Source: Bacillus yapensis
GTDB taxonomy: Bacteria; Bacillota; Bacilli; Bacillales; Cytobacillaceae
Reading direction: 5' to 3'
DNA length: 64,000 nucleotides
Assembly: GCF_005280205.1 (NCBI RefSeq)
Contig: NZ_SUND01000015.1
Span: 1 to 64,000 of the forward strand
The translations under genes and the position numbers were made by a program. Positions 8,069 through 16,356 of the stretch are shown here, piece after piece. The notes beneath the pieces were generated by a model. It was not told the origin of the DNA and did not search any database. It worked only from the letters and a program-made list of their open reading frames with translations. The number at the start of each line of letters is the position of its first letter. Within the stretch, counting starts at the first letter, position 1.

Positions 8069-9053
8069 CAATAACAAAACAAATCATGAAAATGAGATTG
8101 ATTTTATGAGTAGCCCCTCTTTGCAGAAAGCCGTCAAAAAGTCAAAAAGGAAACAAACGATTAAGTATGTATCCATTACAGTAATAACGACTATCATCTT
8201 ACTCGTCATTCTCTTTATGGGAAGCAAGTATATTTTAACGAAAAAAATCGAGAACAAAGATCCTCTTTACAATAGCATTCATGGTGCAAATATTATGTTG
8301 AGTGATACCTTCTATAGCTACAACCTTTTTAGTGTAGAAGCAGAGACAACATATAAGAAGAACATCGGTGATCAATCGATTGTTTGGGATAAGCAAACCG
8401 AAAAAATTCCGCTCTTTGGAAGAAGTGAAATTCTTGAAAAAGGAAGCGGTATGGTCGAAGTGAATAGCATAGATGATGAACTAAAAAGGTACGTTCGTTA
8501 TAATAATTTTAATAATGAAAGGAAAATAGATTTCTATTATCCAGCCTTGTCTTATGACTATTTACCGCATGAACTTGATATTGCTGTTACCTTAGATGAC
8601 AACAAGTTGATTGAGGTGGCACTTTCCTTTAAGGAGCCTTTGACTATAGCGGAAGCGGCTGAGAAGTTGGGACAGGATTATGTCAATTGGCTTTGGGTAG
8701 ATACAACAACTTCTGCTCAAATGGAAAAAATGGAGCAAACATTAGATGGCGATAGTGTAAAGACTAAGGGTGGGGGTGGCGCTTTTGGATTTGAAGTCAG
8801 ACCTGAGATTCCATATTCTGAAGAATATGGTCCGTTGTTTATCCAAACCTTAGAACAGTTAATCGAAAATGGTAGCCATCGAAGTACAGTGAAAGAAGCA
8901 TTGAAGGGAATTAAAGAAAACACGCAGACTACGAATGGAAATATACGTCTGAATGGTGCTGTGGTTACAGGTACACCAGCTGAACTTAAAAGGTTTCAAA
9001 ATCTTGATTTCATCCGGGCCTCTGTCCTTGGGGCTACAATTGATAAATATTAA
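8061..9053 (+). CDS. membrane anti-sigma factor (sigma regulator N/C-terminal type)
   Basis: A 330-residue protein with a short charged cytoplasmic N-terminus, one membrane helix at about residues 36-55 (VSITVITTIILLVILFMG) and a large extracytoplasmic domain. It lacks the HxxxCxxC zinc motif of classical ZAS anti-sigmas and looks like the Bacillus family with sigma-factor-regulator N and C domains (PAEL-RFQNLDFIRASVLGATID near the end). The 8-bp overlap with the sigma gene supports co-regulation. It presumably holds the sigma factor inactive at the membrane until a stress signal is sensed. Confidence 0.75.
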   Translation: MTDNNKTNHENEIDFMSSPSLQKAVKKSKRKQTIKYVSITVITTIILLVILFMGSKYILTKKIENKDPLYNSIHGANIMLSDTFYSYNLFSVEAETTYKKNIGDQSIVWDKQTEKIPLFGRSEILEKGSGMVEVNSIDDELKRYVRYNNFNNERKIDFYYPALSYDYLPHELDIAVTLDDNKLIEVALSFKEPLTIAEAAEKLGQDYVNWLWVDTTTSAQMEKMEQTLDGDSVKTKGGGGAFGFEVRPEIPYSEEYGPLFIQTLEQLIENGSHRSTVKEALKGIKENTQTTNGNIRLNGAVVTGTPAELKRFQNLDFIRASVLGATIDKY

Positions 9054-9100
9054 TAGAAGACTGATTTCTATTTTTGAATTATATTCTTCTCTTAAACAAG

Positions 9101-9133
9101 ACTCCCGATTTATTCAGGGGGTTTTATTTTTTT
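9101..9133 (+). terminator. terminator of the sigma/anti-sigma operon
   Basis: ACTCCC pairs with GGGGGT and is followed by a long T-rich run. Confidence 0.6.
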
Positions 9134-9223
9134 ATGGGTACGAAATAGCAAACAAGGTTGCTAAAGTAGGGGGGGTGGAAAAATCGAGTGACTTATGCCC
9201 TATTTTAATGATGTCAACAATCA

Positions 9224-9276
9224 TTGTGACAAAATGCATTTTTGATTAAATTGATGAGTTATTGAAAACGCTTTAA
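9224..9276 (+). promoter_or_regulatory. mtlA control region: promoter, MtlR-like site and cre
   Basis: A CAAAATGCATTTTTG inverted repeat lies at 9230-9244, inside a possible promoter (TTGTGA at 9224, TAAATT at 9247). It is followed at 9263-9276 by TGAAAACGCTTTAA, which matches the CcpA cre consensus TGWAANCGNTNWCA at all but one position. This is the expected arrangement for a mannitol operon that is activated by MtlR and repressed by CcpA. Binding is inferred. Confidence 0.6.
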
Positions 9277-9320
9277 TATTAGATTTGTAAGGAACAAAGT
9301 CGTCAAAGGGGGAAAAAGAG

Positions 9321-10739
9321 ATGAACGAAACAACACAAGATAAATCAAATGCAAAAGTAAAAATACAAAAATTCGGAAGTAACTTAAGTAATATGGTACT
9401 GCCGAATATCGGGGCCTTTATTGCGTGGGGACTTATTACAGCATTATTTATTGAAACAGGCTGGCTTCCGAATGAAGATTTAGCAAAACTAGTCGATCCA
9501 ATGATTAAGTATTTATTGCCATTATTAATTGGTTTTACCGGTGGTCGAATGGTTCACGATATCCGCGGTGGGGTAGTTGGTGCTACCGCTACAATGGGGG
9601 TTATCGTTGGAACTGATATTCCGATGTTCTTGGGCGCTATGATCATGGGACCGATTGGTGGATATGTAATTAAGAAGTTTGACCAAGCGGTTCATGGCAA
9701 AATCAAAGCTGGATTCGAAATGCTTGTGAACAATTTCTCTGCTGGAATCCTCGGTGGATTGTTAACCATCATTGCTTTTAAAGCAATTGGACCAGTTGTA
9801 GAAGGCTTAAGTAATGTATTAGCTTCCGGAGTTGAAGCAATTATTAATGCTAATTTATTACCGTTAGCGAACATAGTTATTGAACCAGCAAAGGTTCTAT
9901 TCTTAAATAACGCGATTAACCATGGAATTTTAAGTCCGTTAGGGATTGAACAGGCCGCTGATGCAGGAAAATCCATTCTATTCTTATTAGAAACAAACCC
10001 TGGACCGGGACTTGGTATTCTGCTTGCATTCTGGTTGTTTGGGAAAGGCACTGCAAAACAAACAGCACCAGGTGCAGTGATTATCCACTTCTTAGGTGGT
10101 ATTCATGAAATTTACTTCCCATATATCTTAATGAAGCCTATGTTAATACTTGCTGCTATGGCAGGAGGCGTCAGTGGAGTATTCACGTTTAACCTTTTCA
10201 ACGCAGGTCTTGTTGCGGCACCATCACCAGGTAGTATTTTTGCATTAATTGCGATGACACCAAAAGGAAATTACCTTGGTGTGTTAGCGGGGGTAATCGT
10301 CGCAACAGCCGTTTCATTCGCAGTCGCTTCTTTAATCTTAAAAACAAGCAAAGCAACAGAAGAGGATTTAACTTCTGCAACAGCTAAAATGGAAGAAATG
10401 AAAGGAAAGAAAAGCTCTGTGTCTTCTGTATTAACAACACAAACTGCCATTAATCCAGATGTAGTAAACAAAATTGTATTTGCTTGTGATGCGGGTATGG
10501 GTTCCAGTGCAATGGGTGCATCAATTTTACGAAATAAAGTGCAAAAAGCTGGTTTAGGAATAACCGTTACGAACACAGCCATAAGCAATTTGCCAGCTGA
10601 CGCTGATGTAGTTATTACCCATAAGGACTTAACTGATCGTGCCAAAGCAAAACTTCCGAATGTTGTTCATATTTCAGTGGAGAACTTCCTTAATAGTCCA
10701 AAATATGATGAATTAGTCGATTCTTTAAAGAAAGAATAG
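9321..10739 (+). CDS. mtlA: mannitol-specific PTS transporter, EIICB
   Basis: A 472-residue mannitol permease. The membrane IIC domain covers about residues 15-345, including the substrate-region motif [15 protein letters not shown] typical of mannitol IIC. After a linker, the cytoplasmic IIB domain begins near residue 380, with the phosphorylated cysteine at about 389 in [16 protein letters not shown]. There is no IIA domain; that function is supplied by mtlF downstream, as in Bacillus subtilis. It phosphorylates mannitol to mannitol-1-phosphate during uptake. A perfect terminator follows, and a TnpB element has inserted in its T-run, separating mtlA from mtlR. Confidence 0.95.
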   Translation: MNETTQDKSNAKVKIQKFGSNLSNMVLPNIGAFIAWGLITALFIETGWLPNEDLAKLVDPMIKYLLPLLIGFTGGRMVHDIRGGVVGATATMGVIVGTDIPMFLGAMIMGPIGGYVIKKFDQAVHGKIKAGFEMLVNNFSAGILGGLLTIIAFKAIGPVVEGLSNVLASGVEAIINANLLPLANIVIEPAKVLFLNNAINHGILSPLGIEQAADAGKSILFLLETNPGPGLGILLAFWLFGKGTAKQTAPGAVIIHFLGGIHEIYFPYILMKPMLILAAMAGGVSGVFTFNLFNAGLVAAPSPGSIFALIAMTPKGNYLGVLAGVIVATAVSFAVASLILKTSKATEEDLTSATAKMEEMKGKKSSVSSVLTTQTAINPDVVNKIVFACDAGMGSSAMGASILRNKVQKAGLGITVTNTAISNLPADADVVITHKDLTDRAKAKLPNVVHISVENFLNSPKYDELVDSLKKE

Positions 10740-10747
10740 ATTATATG

Positions 10748-10775
10748 CCTGGCACAGAAATGTGCCAGGTTTTAT
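10748..10775 (+). terminator. mtlA terminator, also the IS insertion site
   Basis: CCTGGCACA-GAAA-TGTGCCAGG is a perfect 9-bp stem followed by TTTTAT. The transposon left end begins at the next base (10776), so the T-run is also the transposon target sequence. Confidence 0.85.
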
Positions 10776-10931
10776 CAACACTAGCGAGAAGACTCCTTCC
10801 TCAACAACGTAGGGAGGAGATGAATCGCTTTTTTGTGTCTAATTTCGGAATTAAATGAAATCTAAAGGACAACGTTTTGAAAATTTGATAAAATAAAATT
10901 AAGAACAAACGTTCCTTTAGGGGGTTGAGAA

Positions 10932-12635
10932 ATGAGGAAAACCTATTTTTCTACTCGTGTATACAAATATACGTTACCAGAAAAATATAACGAATCTATT
11001 TTTCATACCCTTCTTTTGTTTAGTCGTTCTAAACACTTCACATTTCAAACACAAGTATTAGAAAAACGTTCGAATGAATCGAGGAGAAAAAAATCTCTAC
11101 ATCTTACCGTAAAAGAACGTTTTCAATTGAATGATCATTATGCAGGTAGTGCTATTCAAGAAGCGAACGCCCTAATCAAATCTCAAAATGAACTTCGAAA
11201 AATGTATATAGAAAATAAAGAAGTTCAAATGACTTCAGTTAAAAAGAAAATAAAATCAACCAGACGCCATTTAACGACTCTTTCAAAAATAAAACAATCT
11301 TTTGTAAACGGAAATCCAAAATTCAATCAAAACTCTAGAGAACAACAAGTTGGGCATTTTTTTGTCGTGAAATTCTATAAGAAAACAGACATTTACTATC
11401 ACGCCTATCAGTTTGAACATGACTACTTAGATGTTCAAATCGCTCATTTCAAGAATAGATTAGGTCGATTGAAATTCAGATTAGATAGGTTGGAAAAACA
11501 GATAAAGAGTTTGAAAAGTAATAGTAACAGTGTAGTTTTTGGCACGAAAAAATTATTTAAAGCACAACATACCATAGAAAACTATCAAAACGATCATCAA
11601 CAATGGCGAAAAGATTGGGAACAAGCTCGCTATCATCAAATGACCATTAGTGGCCGAAAAGATGCCAAAGTCGGCAATTTCGTGTTTTGTTATATTCCAG
11701 AAACGAGAGAATTTCATTTCATAACCCCGGATGGCACTCAGATAAGGATTGAAAACCTTGTATTTCCATATGGTCAAGAACAGGTTGACCACGCAATCGA
11801 AACACAGATGGGCTGCAAAAACAAAAAGAAATACGGAAAGCCAATTGCGTGGTCTGCCGAAGACCATGGGGACTATTATATTTTCAAGTGTATAGTGGAT
11901 GTGCTAGAGAACCCTCATAAAAATTTTAGTCGGGCAGACGGCCTATTAGGTTTGGATTTAAATGTAGACCATATCGCCTGGTCCAATATCAATGCAAAAG
12001 GGCAACTGATAAAATCAGGTGTGTTTTCTTTTGATTTAGATGGAAAAACTTCTGAACAAATTACAAAAATCATTGAAAACAAGGCAGTGGTCATTGTTGA
12101 TTTGGCGATGAAGTTAAATAAGCCCATTGCTTTGGAAAAATTAAATACCACCCAATCAAAAGTTTCTCATCCATACGGCAATAGAAAAGCCAATAAAGCG
12201 ATGAGTCAATTTGCGTACAATAAAATGATTTCTGCCATTAAAAACCGGGCAGAGAAAATGGGGGTAGCCGTGTTTGATGTGAATCCCGCTTATACCTCCC
12301 AAATTGGAAAAATCAAATACATGAAGCGTTTGGGAATCTCGATTCACCAAGCTGCTTCTTATGTGATTGCACGACGTGCAATGGGATTCAAAGAAACGCT
12401 TCCACCAGTGTTGCATTCCCTGTTACCGGAGAAGATAGCAGGTCTACATCACTGGGCGCAGTGGAAGTGGATTTCATCATGCCTAACCGATGTTCGTAAA
12501 CACACGTTCTATCAGATAGAACTTTTCTCCTGCGACAAGATTGACTCAATGAATCAACTCTTTCCTCAAGGGGCTCTTTCAGACTTGGAGGTAAAAGGTT
12601 TGTTCAAGGTGAAAAGTAGAAAACCCATTGCCTAG
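10932..12635 (+). CDS. tnpB: TnpB-like RNA-guided nuclease homologue, copy 1
   Basis: A 567-residue protein, longer than usual TnpB (about 400). It has a basic, helical N-terminal half and a C-terminal RuvC-like half. RuvC-I is visible as GLLGLDLNVDH near residue 340, RuvC-II as PIALEKLNTTQSKV near 400. The usual zinc ribbon (TSxxCxxCG) is replaced by NPAYTSQIGKIKYMKRLG with no cysteine pair. The expected third-motif DxNAA is replaced by ISIHQAASYVIARRAMGF. So two acidic residues are recognisable and the third is absent or moved. Known TnpB proteins use an RNA from the element's right end to cut DNA next to a TAM. Copy 2 is about 95 percent identical by eye. Activity is uncertain. Confidence 0.85.
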   Translation: MRKTYFSTRVYKYTLPEKYNESIFHTLLLFSRSKHFTFQTQVLEKRSNESRRKKSLHLTVKERFQLNDHYAGSAIQEANALIKSQNELRKMYIENKEVQMTSVKKKIKSTRRHLTTLSKIKQSFVNGNPKFNQNSREQQVGHFFVVKFYKKTDIYYHAYQFEHDYLDVQIAHFKNRLGRLKFRLDRLEKQIKSLKSNSNSVVFGTKKLFKAQHTIENYQNDHQQWRKDWEQARYHQMTISGRKDAKVGNFVFCYIPETREFHFITPDGTQIRIENLVFPYGQEQVDHAIETQMGCKNKKKYGKPIAWSAEDHGDYYIFKCIVDVLENPHKNFSRADGLLGLDLNVDHIAWSNINAKGQLIKSGVFSFDLDGKTSEQITKIIENKAVVIVDLAMKLNKPIALEKLNTTQSKVSHPYGNRKANKAMSQFAYNKMISAIKNRAEKMGVAVFDVNPAYTSQIGKIKYMKRLGISIHQAASYVIARRAMGFKETLPPVLHSLLPEKIAGLHHWAQWKWISSCLTDVRKHTFYQIELFSCDKIDSMNQLFPQGALSDLEVKGLFKVKSRKPIA

Positions 12636-12729
12636 TTGAACGGGCGATGGTCTACTAAATAATTTAGTAGCCTTTTTAGGAATCCCCTTCCTCAAAACTC
12701 CAATTGGATTTTAGGCGGGGGTAGTTCAA
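12560..12729 (+). ncRNA. predicted omega-RNA (right-end RNA), copy 1
   Basis: TnpB guide RNAs span the 3' end of tnpB and the right end, with the guide taken from flanking DNA. Here the right end has CTACTAAA/TTTAGTAG at 12651-12670 and a second structured stem from CCCCTTCCTC to the terminal GGGGGTAGTTCAA. The guide would begin at 12730 with TTGATGTAATAAG. Homologous RNA regions are conserved in copies 2 and 3. Exact RNA ends are unknown. Confidence 0.5.
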
Positions 12730-12814
12730 TTGATGTAATAAGATAAAATGAAAATATAAGAACTTTGGTAACATTTTTTTCATGGAGGTACTATCCTTGC
12801 AGGGAGTGAAGTAC

Positions 12815-14938
12815 ATGTATATTTCCGCAAGAGAACGACAGATTCTTGAAATTCTATTAACGAAAAACAATGAGTCTACGGTCAAAGATCTTGCTGACCA
12901 ACTTGGTGTCAGTGCCAGGACGGTACATCGGGATCTAAAAAATGTGGAAGATATTTTAAAAGAATATGATCTTTGGTTGCAAAAAAAGTCAGGTGTTGGT
13001 GTTCAGATCGCCGGAGAGCAAAACAAAGTACATGAACTAGAGATGTTTTTATTTAATCTCTTTCGAACCGAGTATACACCGGATGAACGGCAAACCATTA
13101 TTTTGTGTGAGCTGTTAGAATCAAAGGGGCCGGTTAAACTAGTTGGATTAGCCAATGATTTAAATGTAACGATTTCAACTGTTAGTGCAGACTTAACAAA
13201 ATTAGAAGAGAGACTGCATACCTCTGGACTCTCTCTTATCCGAAAAAGAGGGTATGGGGTAGAAATTGAAGGGGACGAAGGGGCAAAGAGAAGGGCAATG
13301 AGGCACTTAATCTCTGAGTATCTCAATGAATCAGACATCCTCTCCTTTGCAAGAGAAAATATTCAAAAACGCTCTAACCAACATATCAATTCCATTTCGG
13401 AAAGACTGTTAGGGCTGGTTGAGAAACAAAAGCTCATCACAGTTGAAAAAATAGTTGAGTCTATTCTCCAAGAATTACCCTTTGCGATGGCAGACAGCGC
13501 CTATATTGGGTTAGTTGTTCACCTTGCCCTGGCAGTTGAAAGAATTCAAAAAGGGGAAGGTATCACCATTAACCAAGCTTATTTGGATAATCAGTTCGAT
13601 TCAAAGGAATACAAGTTTGCAGAGAGAATCGTCGCTGAATTAGAACAGGTATTCAAAATTCAGATTCCACAAGCAGAGATTGCATATATAACGATGCACT
13701 TGAAGGGTGCGAAGTTGCGATATGACAATGAGTATATTGCGGAAGATTCAAGTTATCAGGTAGCTATTAAAACACGAAGTTTGATTGAATTTGTGGGAAA
13801 ACAAATAGGCTTAGATTTAACGGGCAATCGCTCTTTATTTGAAGGATTAGTCGTACATCTGAAACCGGCTATCTATCGAATCAAACAGAAAATGGGAATC
13901 AGCAATCCCCTATTAGATAAAATCAAGCAGGATTATCCTGAGCTGTTTTCGATGGTTAGAGAAGCCGTGGGGCAAACCTTTCATGAATTTGACGTGCCAG
14001 ATGAAGAAATAGGCTATCTTGTGATGCATTTTGGTGCTGTACTTTTAGGGGTTAAGGATCTTGGCAATGTCAAAGCTTTGGTGATTTGCTCCAGTGGAAT
14101 CGGTACATCGAAAATGCTTGTCACGCGGTTGCAGAAAGAATTTCCAGAGCTGAAGCAGGTAAAAAATGTCTCGGTGATGGAATTTAAGAAAATGGAGACA
14201 GACGAGTACTCGATCATTATTTCGACGATTCCGATTCCAGATTCCAATTTGGATTATATTTTAGTAAGTCCAATTTTAAATAAAGAGGAAATTGAAAGAG
14301 TTCGCACCTATATTAATGAGCAAATAATGGTGAAAAGTTCAGAAAAGGACTTCAAGGTCGCTTTTCGTGACAGAGAGAGTAAGAAAACGGCAGCTACGCT
14401 TATAAATGAACTTTCTGTAATCCAAGAATACGCCTATACCATTAAGGCAATTCTTAAAGGCTTTAAACTAGAAGAACTCCATTCGATCCAAACAACAGAG
14501 GAAATTTTAGACTACGCTGTAAAGGGATTATTTGAAAGAAATAAGATTACGAATATCGAATCAGTGATTGAGGCCGTTCTCGAAAGGGAGAAACTCGGTG
14601 GACTGGGTATACCTGAAACAAAGATTGCGCTATTTCATACAAGAACCCGAAATGTTCTGGAACCTTGCTTTTCAATCTATACGGTAGCGACGCCTATTGA
14701 GGTAGTGGGAATGGATGGAAGCAGGATGGAGATGAAGGTGTTCATTTTAATGCTTTCTCCAGAAGAAGCGTCGGAAAGAGTGTTAGAGGTGTTGAGTTAT
14801 CTTAGCACCCTCTTCATTGAGAGTGAAGAAAATATTTTGGTCTTTCAATCAAGTGATCAAGAACGTATAGAAGCATTACTTTCAGGAAGATTTGATCAAT
14901 TTTTTGATGAGAAATTAAAAGAATTAAGGAGTGTTTAG
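12815..14938 (+). CDS. mtlR: mannitol operon activator MtlR (PRD regulator)
   Basis: A 707-residue PRD-type activator. Order of domains: N-terminal HTH (ARERQILEILL, SARTVHRDLK), a second Mga-like HTH (LNVTISTVSADLTKLE), two PRDs (about 190-410), an EIIB-like domain with cysteine near 425 (ALVICSSGIGTSKML) and a C-terminal EIIA-like domain with histidine near 608 (IALFHTRTRN). These are the PTS phosphorylation sites that tune activity in the family. I chose the ATG at 12815 because AGGGAG lies 8 nt upstream and MYISARERQ matches the family start. The TnpB element sits directly upstream, so its expression may now differ from an intact mtlA-mtlR arrangement. Confidence 0.93.
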   Translation: MYISARERQILEILLTKNNESTVKDLADQLGVSARTVHRDLKNVEDILKEYDLWLQKKSGVGVQIAGEQNKVHELEMFLFNLFRTEYTPDERQTIILCELLESKGPVKLVGLANDLNVTISTVSADLTKLEERLHTSGLSLIRKRGYGVEIEGDEGAKRRAMRHLISEYLNESDILSFARENIQKRSNQHINSISERLLGLVEKQKLITVEKIVESILQELPFAMADSAYIGLVVHLALAVERIQKGEGITINQAYLDNQFDSKEYKFAERIVAELEQVFKIQIPQAEIAYITMHLKGAKLRYDNEYIAEDSSYQVAIKTRSLIEFVGKQIGLDLTGNRSLFEGLVVHLKPAIYRIKQKMGISNPLLDKIKQDYPELFSMVREAVGQTFHEFDVPDEEIGYLVMHFGAVLLGVKDLGNVKALVICSSGIGTSKMLVTRLQKEFPELKQVKNVSVMEFKKMETDEYSIIISTIPIPDSNLDYILVSPILNKEEIERVRTYINEQIMVKSSEKDFKVAFRDRESKKTAATLINELSVIQEYAYTIKAILKGFKLEELHSIQTTEEILDYAVKGLFERNKITNIESVIEAVLEREKLGGLGIPETKIALFHTRTRNVLEPCFSIYTVATPIEVVGMDGSRMEMKVFILMLSPEEASERVLEVLSYLSTLFIESEENILVFQSSDQERIEALLSGRFDQFFDEKLKELRSV

Positions 14939-14941
14939 TTG

Positions 14942-15373
14942 ATGTCAGTTTTTGCAAAGGAAAATATCCTATTAAATACAGCAGTGGTAACAAAAGAGGA
15001 GGCCATTCGTTTAACAGGAAACATTCTCGTTGAGAAGGGTTATGTAGATGCTGATTATATTGAGAAAATGCTTGAACGTGAACAATTAACTTCCACGTAT
15101 ATGGGAAACTTTGTCGCAATTCCGCATGGTACAGAGGATTCAAAAAGTTTTGTCAAACAATCAGGGATTTCATTTGTTCAAGTTCCAGAAGGAGTAGACT
15201 TTGGTGGTGGAAATATCGTCAAGCTTCTGATTGGGATTGCAGGAAAAGATAACGAGCATCTCGATATTCTTTCAAAGATTGCGATTGTTTGCTCGGAGGA
15301 AGAGAATATTGAAAAGCTGGTGGCTGCCGAAACAGCAGAGGAGATTTTAGCGATTTTTGATGACGTGAACTAA
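14942..15373 (+). CDS. mtlF: mannitol-specific PTS EIIA component
   Basis: A 143-residue EIIA protein with the phosphoryl-accepting histidine at about residue 62 in NFVAIPHGTEDS. It passes phosphate from HPr to the IIB domain of MtlA. AAGGAG at 14926-14931 precedes the ATG; the start is 3 nt after the mtlR stop, so the two genes are coupled. In most Bacillus mannitol operons mtlD (mannitol-1-phosphate dehydrogenase) comes next, but here a terminator and an unrelated ArsR gene follow. Confidence 0.93.
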   Translation: MSVFAKENILLNTAVVTKEEAIRLTGNILVEKGYVDADYIEKMLEREQLTSTYMGNFVAIPHGTEDSKSFVKQSGISFVQVPEGVDFGGGNIVKLLIGIAGKDNEHLDILSKIAIVCSEEENIEKLVAAETAEEILAIFDDVN

Positions 15374-15415
15374 TTTGCTAGCCGTACATTTTGTTGAAGG
15401 AAAAACATGGGGAAT

Positions 15416-15440
15416 CGTTCACTTTGGTGAACGGTTTTTT
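15416..15440 (+). terminator. terminator after mtlF
   Basis: CGTTCAC-TTTG-GTGAACG followed by G and six T. Confidence 0.85.
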
Positions 15441-15549
15441 CTTCATTTTTAGGAGAAAAATAGTACAGATAGCGTGTCTACATGTTCGAATACTTGAGAG
15501 AATAGTGCATATTCGAAGAAAAAAGAAATATCGCGATGTTGAAAAATAA

Positions 15550-15598
15550 TTGACGTGACACCATTTAGTGTCATATAATTAAGACACCAAATGGTGTC
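15550..15598 (+). promoter_or_regulatory. promoter and two ArsR operators
   Basis: TTGACG (15550) and TATAAT (15574) form a sigma-A promoter with an 18-bp spacer. The spacer is itself the inverted repeat TGACACCATTTAGTGTCA, and a second inverted repeat GACACCAAATGGTGTC lies at 15583-15598 over the start of transcription. Two similar palindromes over a promoter directly upstream of an ArsR gene indicate autorepression. Confidence 0.75.
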
Positions 15599-15621
15599 GT
15601 ATTTAAAAGGAGTGATTTTTT

Positions 15622-15942
15622 ACGAAAACAGAGCAGAAGCGTGATGTCTTTGTAGCCATTGCTGATCCAACAAGACGTAAATTGATCCGTTTATTGGCAA
15701 ATGCAGAAGAACTTCCTCTACATGAATTAACCGATCAATTTCAAATGGGTCGGACTGCTGTTTCTAAGCATTTGACAATCCTTAGAGAAGCAAGCCTGGT
15801 TATTGACCGTAAAGTTGGGAGAGAAACAAGATACCGATTAAATGCGGCTCCCTTACAGGAAGTAAAGGATTGGCTTTCCTTTTACGAGGAGTTTTGGAAA
15901 GAAAGAGTGGCAGTTTTACAAAATCTTTTATCGGAGGAATAA
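15622..15942 (+). CDS. ArsR family regulator, apparent ACG start
   Basis: A winged-helix ArsR protein of 106 residues if read from ACG at 15622. The first residues after it (KTEQKRDVFVAIADPTRRKL) are exactly the conserved N-terminus of the ArsR group that partners SRPBCC proteins. AAGGAG is 9 nt before the ACG. An in-frame TGA lies just upstream and no ATG, GTG or TTG occurs before the conserved helix; the first in-frame TTG (15682) would delete the first helix. So either ACG is used as a start or an ATG has mutated. The recognition helix is MGRTAVSKHLTILREA. No metal-binding cysteines are visible. It overlaps none of the next gene but is 3 bp from it. Confidence 0.8.
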   Translation, partial: TKTEQKRDVFVAIADPTRRKLIRLLANAEELPLHELTDQFQMGRTAVSKHLTILREASLVIDRKVGRETRYRLNAAPLQEVKDWLSFYEEFWKERVAVLQNLLSEE

Positions 15943-15945
15943 ATC

Positions 15946-16335
15946 ATGGCAGATATTTCGTTAGATTTTCAGTTTAAAAATCCAATCAATAAGGTATGGA
16001 ACGGGTTAATTGATTCCGATACTCTTTCAAAATGGATCATGGCAAATGACTTCCAACCAATCGTGGGGCATAAAAGTCAATTCAGAAATCCAGAATGGAA
16101 CTTAATTGTAGATTGTGAAGTTTTAGTAGTGGACGAGCCTTATAAGTTATCTTATACATGGGTAGGCGGTCCGATCAACACGATCGTCACATGGACGTTG
16201 AAGGAAGAGGATGGAACAACCTACGTACATTTGGAGCAAACAGGATTCGCCCAAGAAGATCAAGCCTTCAATGGTGCAAAATACGGTTGGGCAAGCAAGG
16301 TTGAAGACCTTAAGAAATTGTTAGGGGAAATATAA
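15946..16335 (+). CDS. SRPBCC (AHSA1-like) domain protein
   Basis: A 129-residue START/SRPBCC-fold protein, recognisable from KVWNGLIDSDTLSKW at the start, LSYTWVGGP in the middle and a C-terminal helix. Such proteins bind hydrophobic ligands and are very often encoded next to an ArsR regulator, as here. The two genes form an operon under the ArsR operators. The ligand is unknown. Confidence 0.85.
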   Translation: MADISLDFQFKNPINKVWNGLIDSDTLSKWIMANDFQPIVGHKSQFRNPEWNLIVDCEVLVVDEPYKLSYTWVGGPINTIVTWTLKEEDGTTYVHLEQTGFAQEDQAFNGAKYGWASKVEDLKKLLGEI

Positions 16336-16356
16336 GACTCGGTTCGGACCTAAAGA

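Larger units (their letters stand above)
10776..12729 (+). mobile_element. IS605-type (IS1341-like) element, copy 1, tnpB only
   Basis: The ends were found by comparing with copy 2 (54399-56354). Shared sequence starts at CAACACTAGCGAG, after TTTTAT in both cases, and ends at GTAGTTCAA. The left end folds into a 9-bp stem (CTCCTTCCT at 10793-10801 with AGGGAGGAG at 10811-10819), and the right end carries several hairpins. There are no terminal inverted repeats or target duplication, as expected for single-strand, Y1-type IS200/IS605 elements. No tnpA is present, so it depends on a TnpA elsewhere. It separates mtlA from mtlR. Confidence 0.88.

Noticed and set aside
8953-9249. 98-codon frame at the end of the anti-sigma gene
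   Set aside because: It overlaps the anti-sigma gene in another frame and runs through the terminator; codon use is not coding-like.
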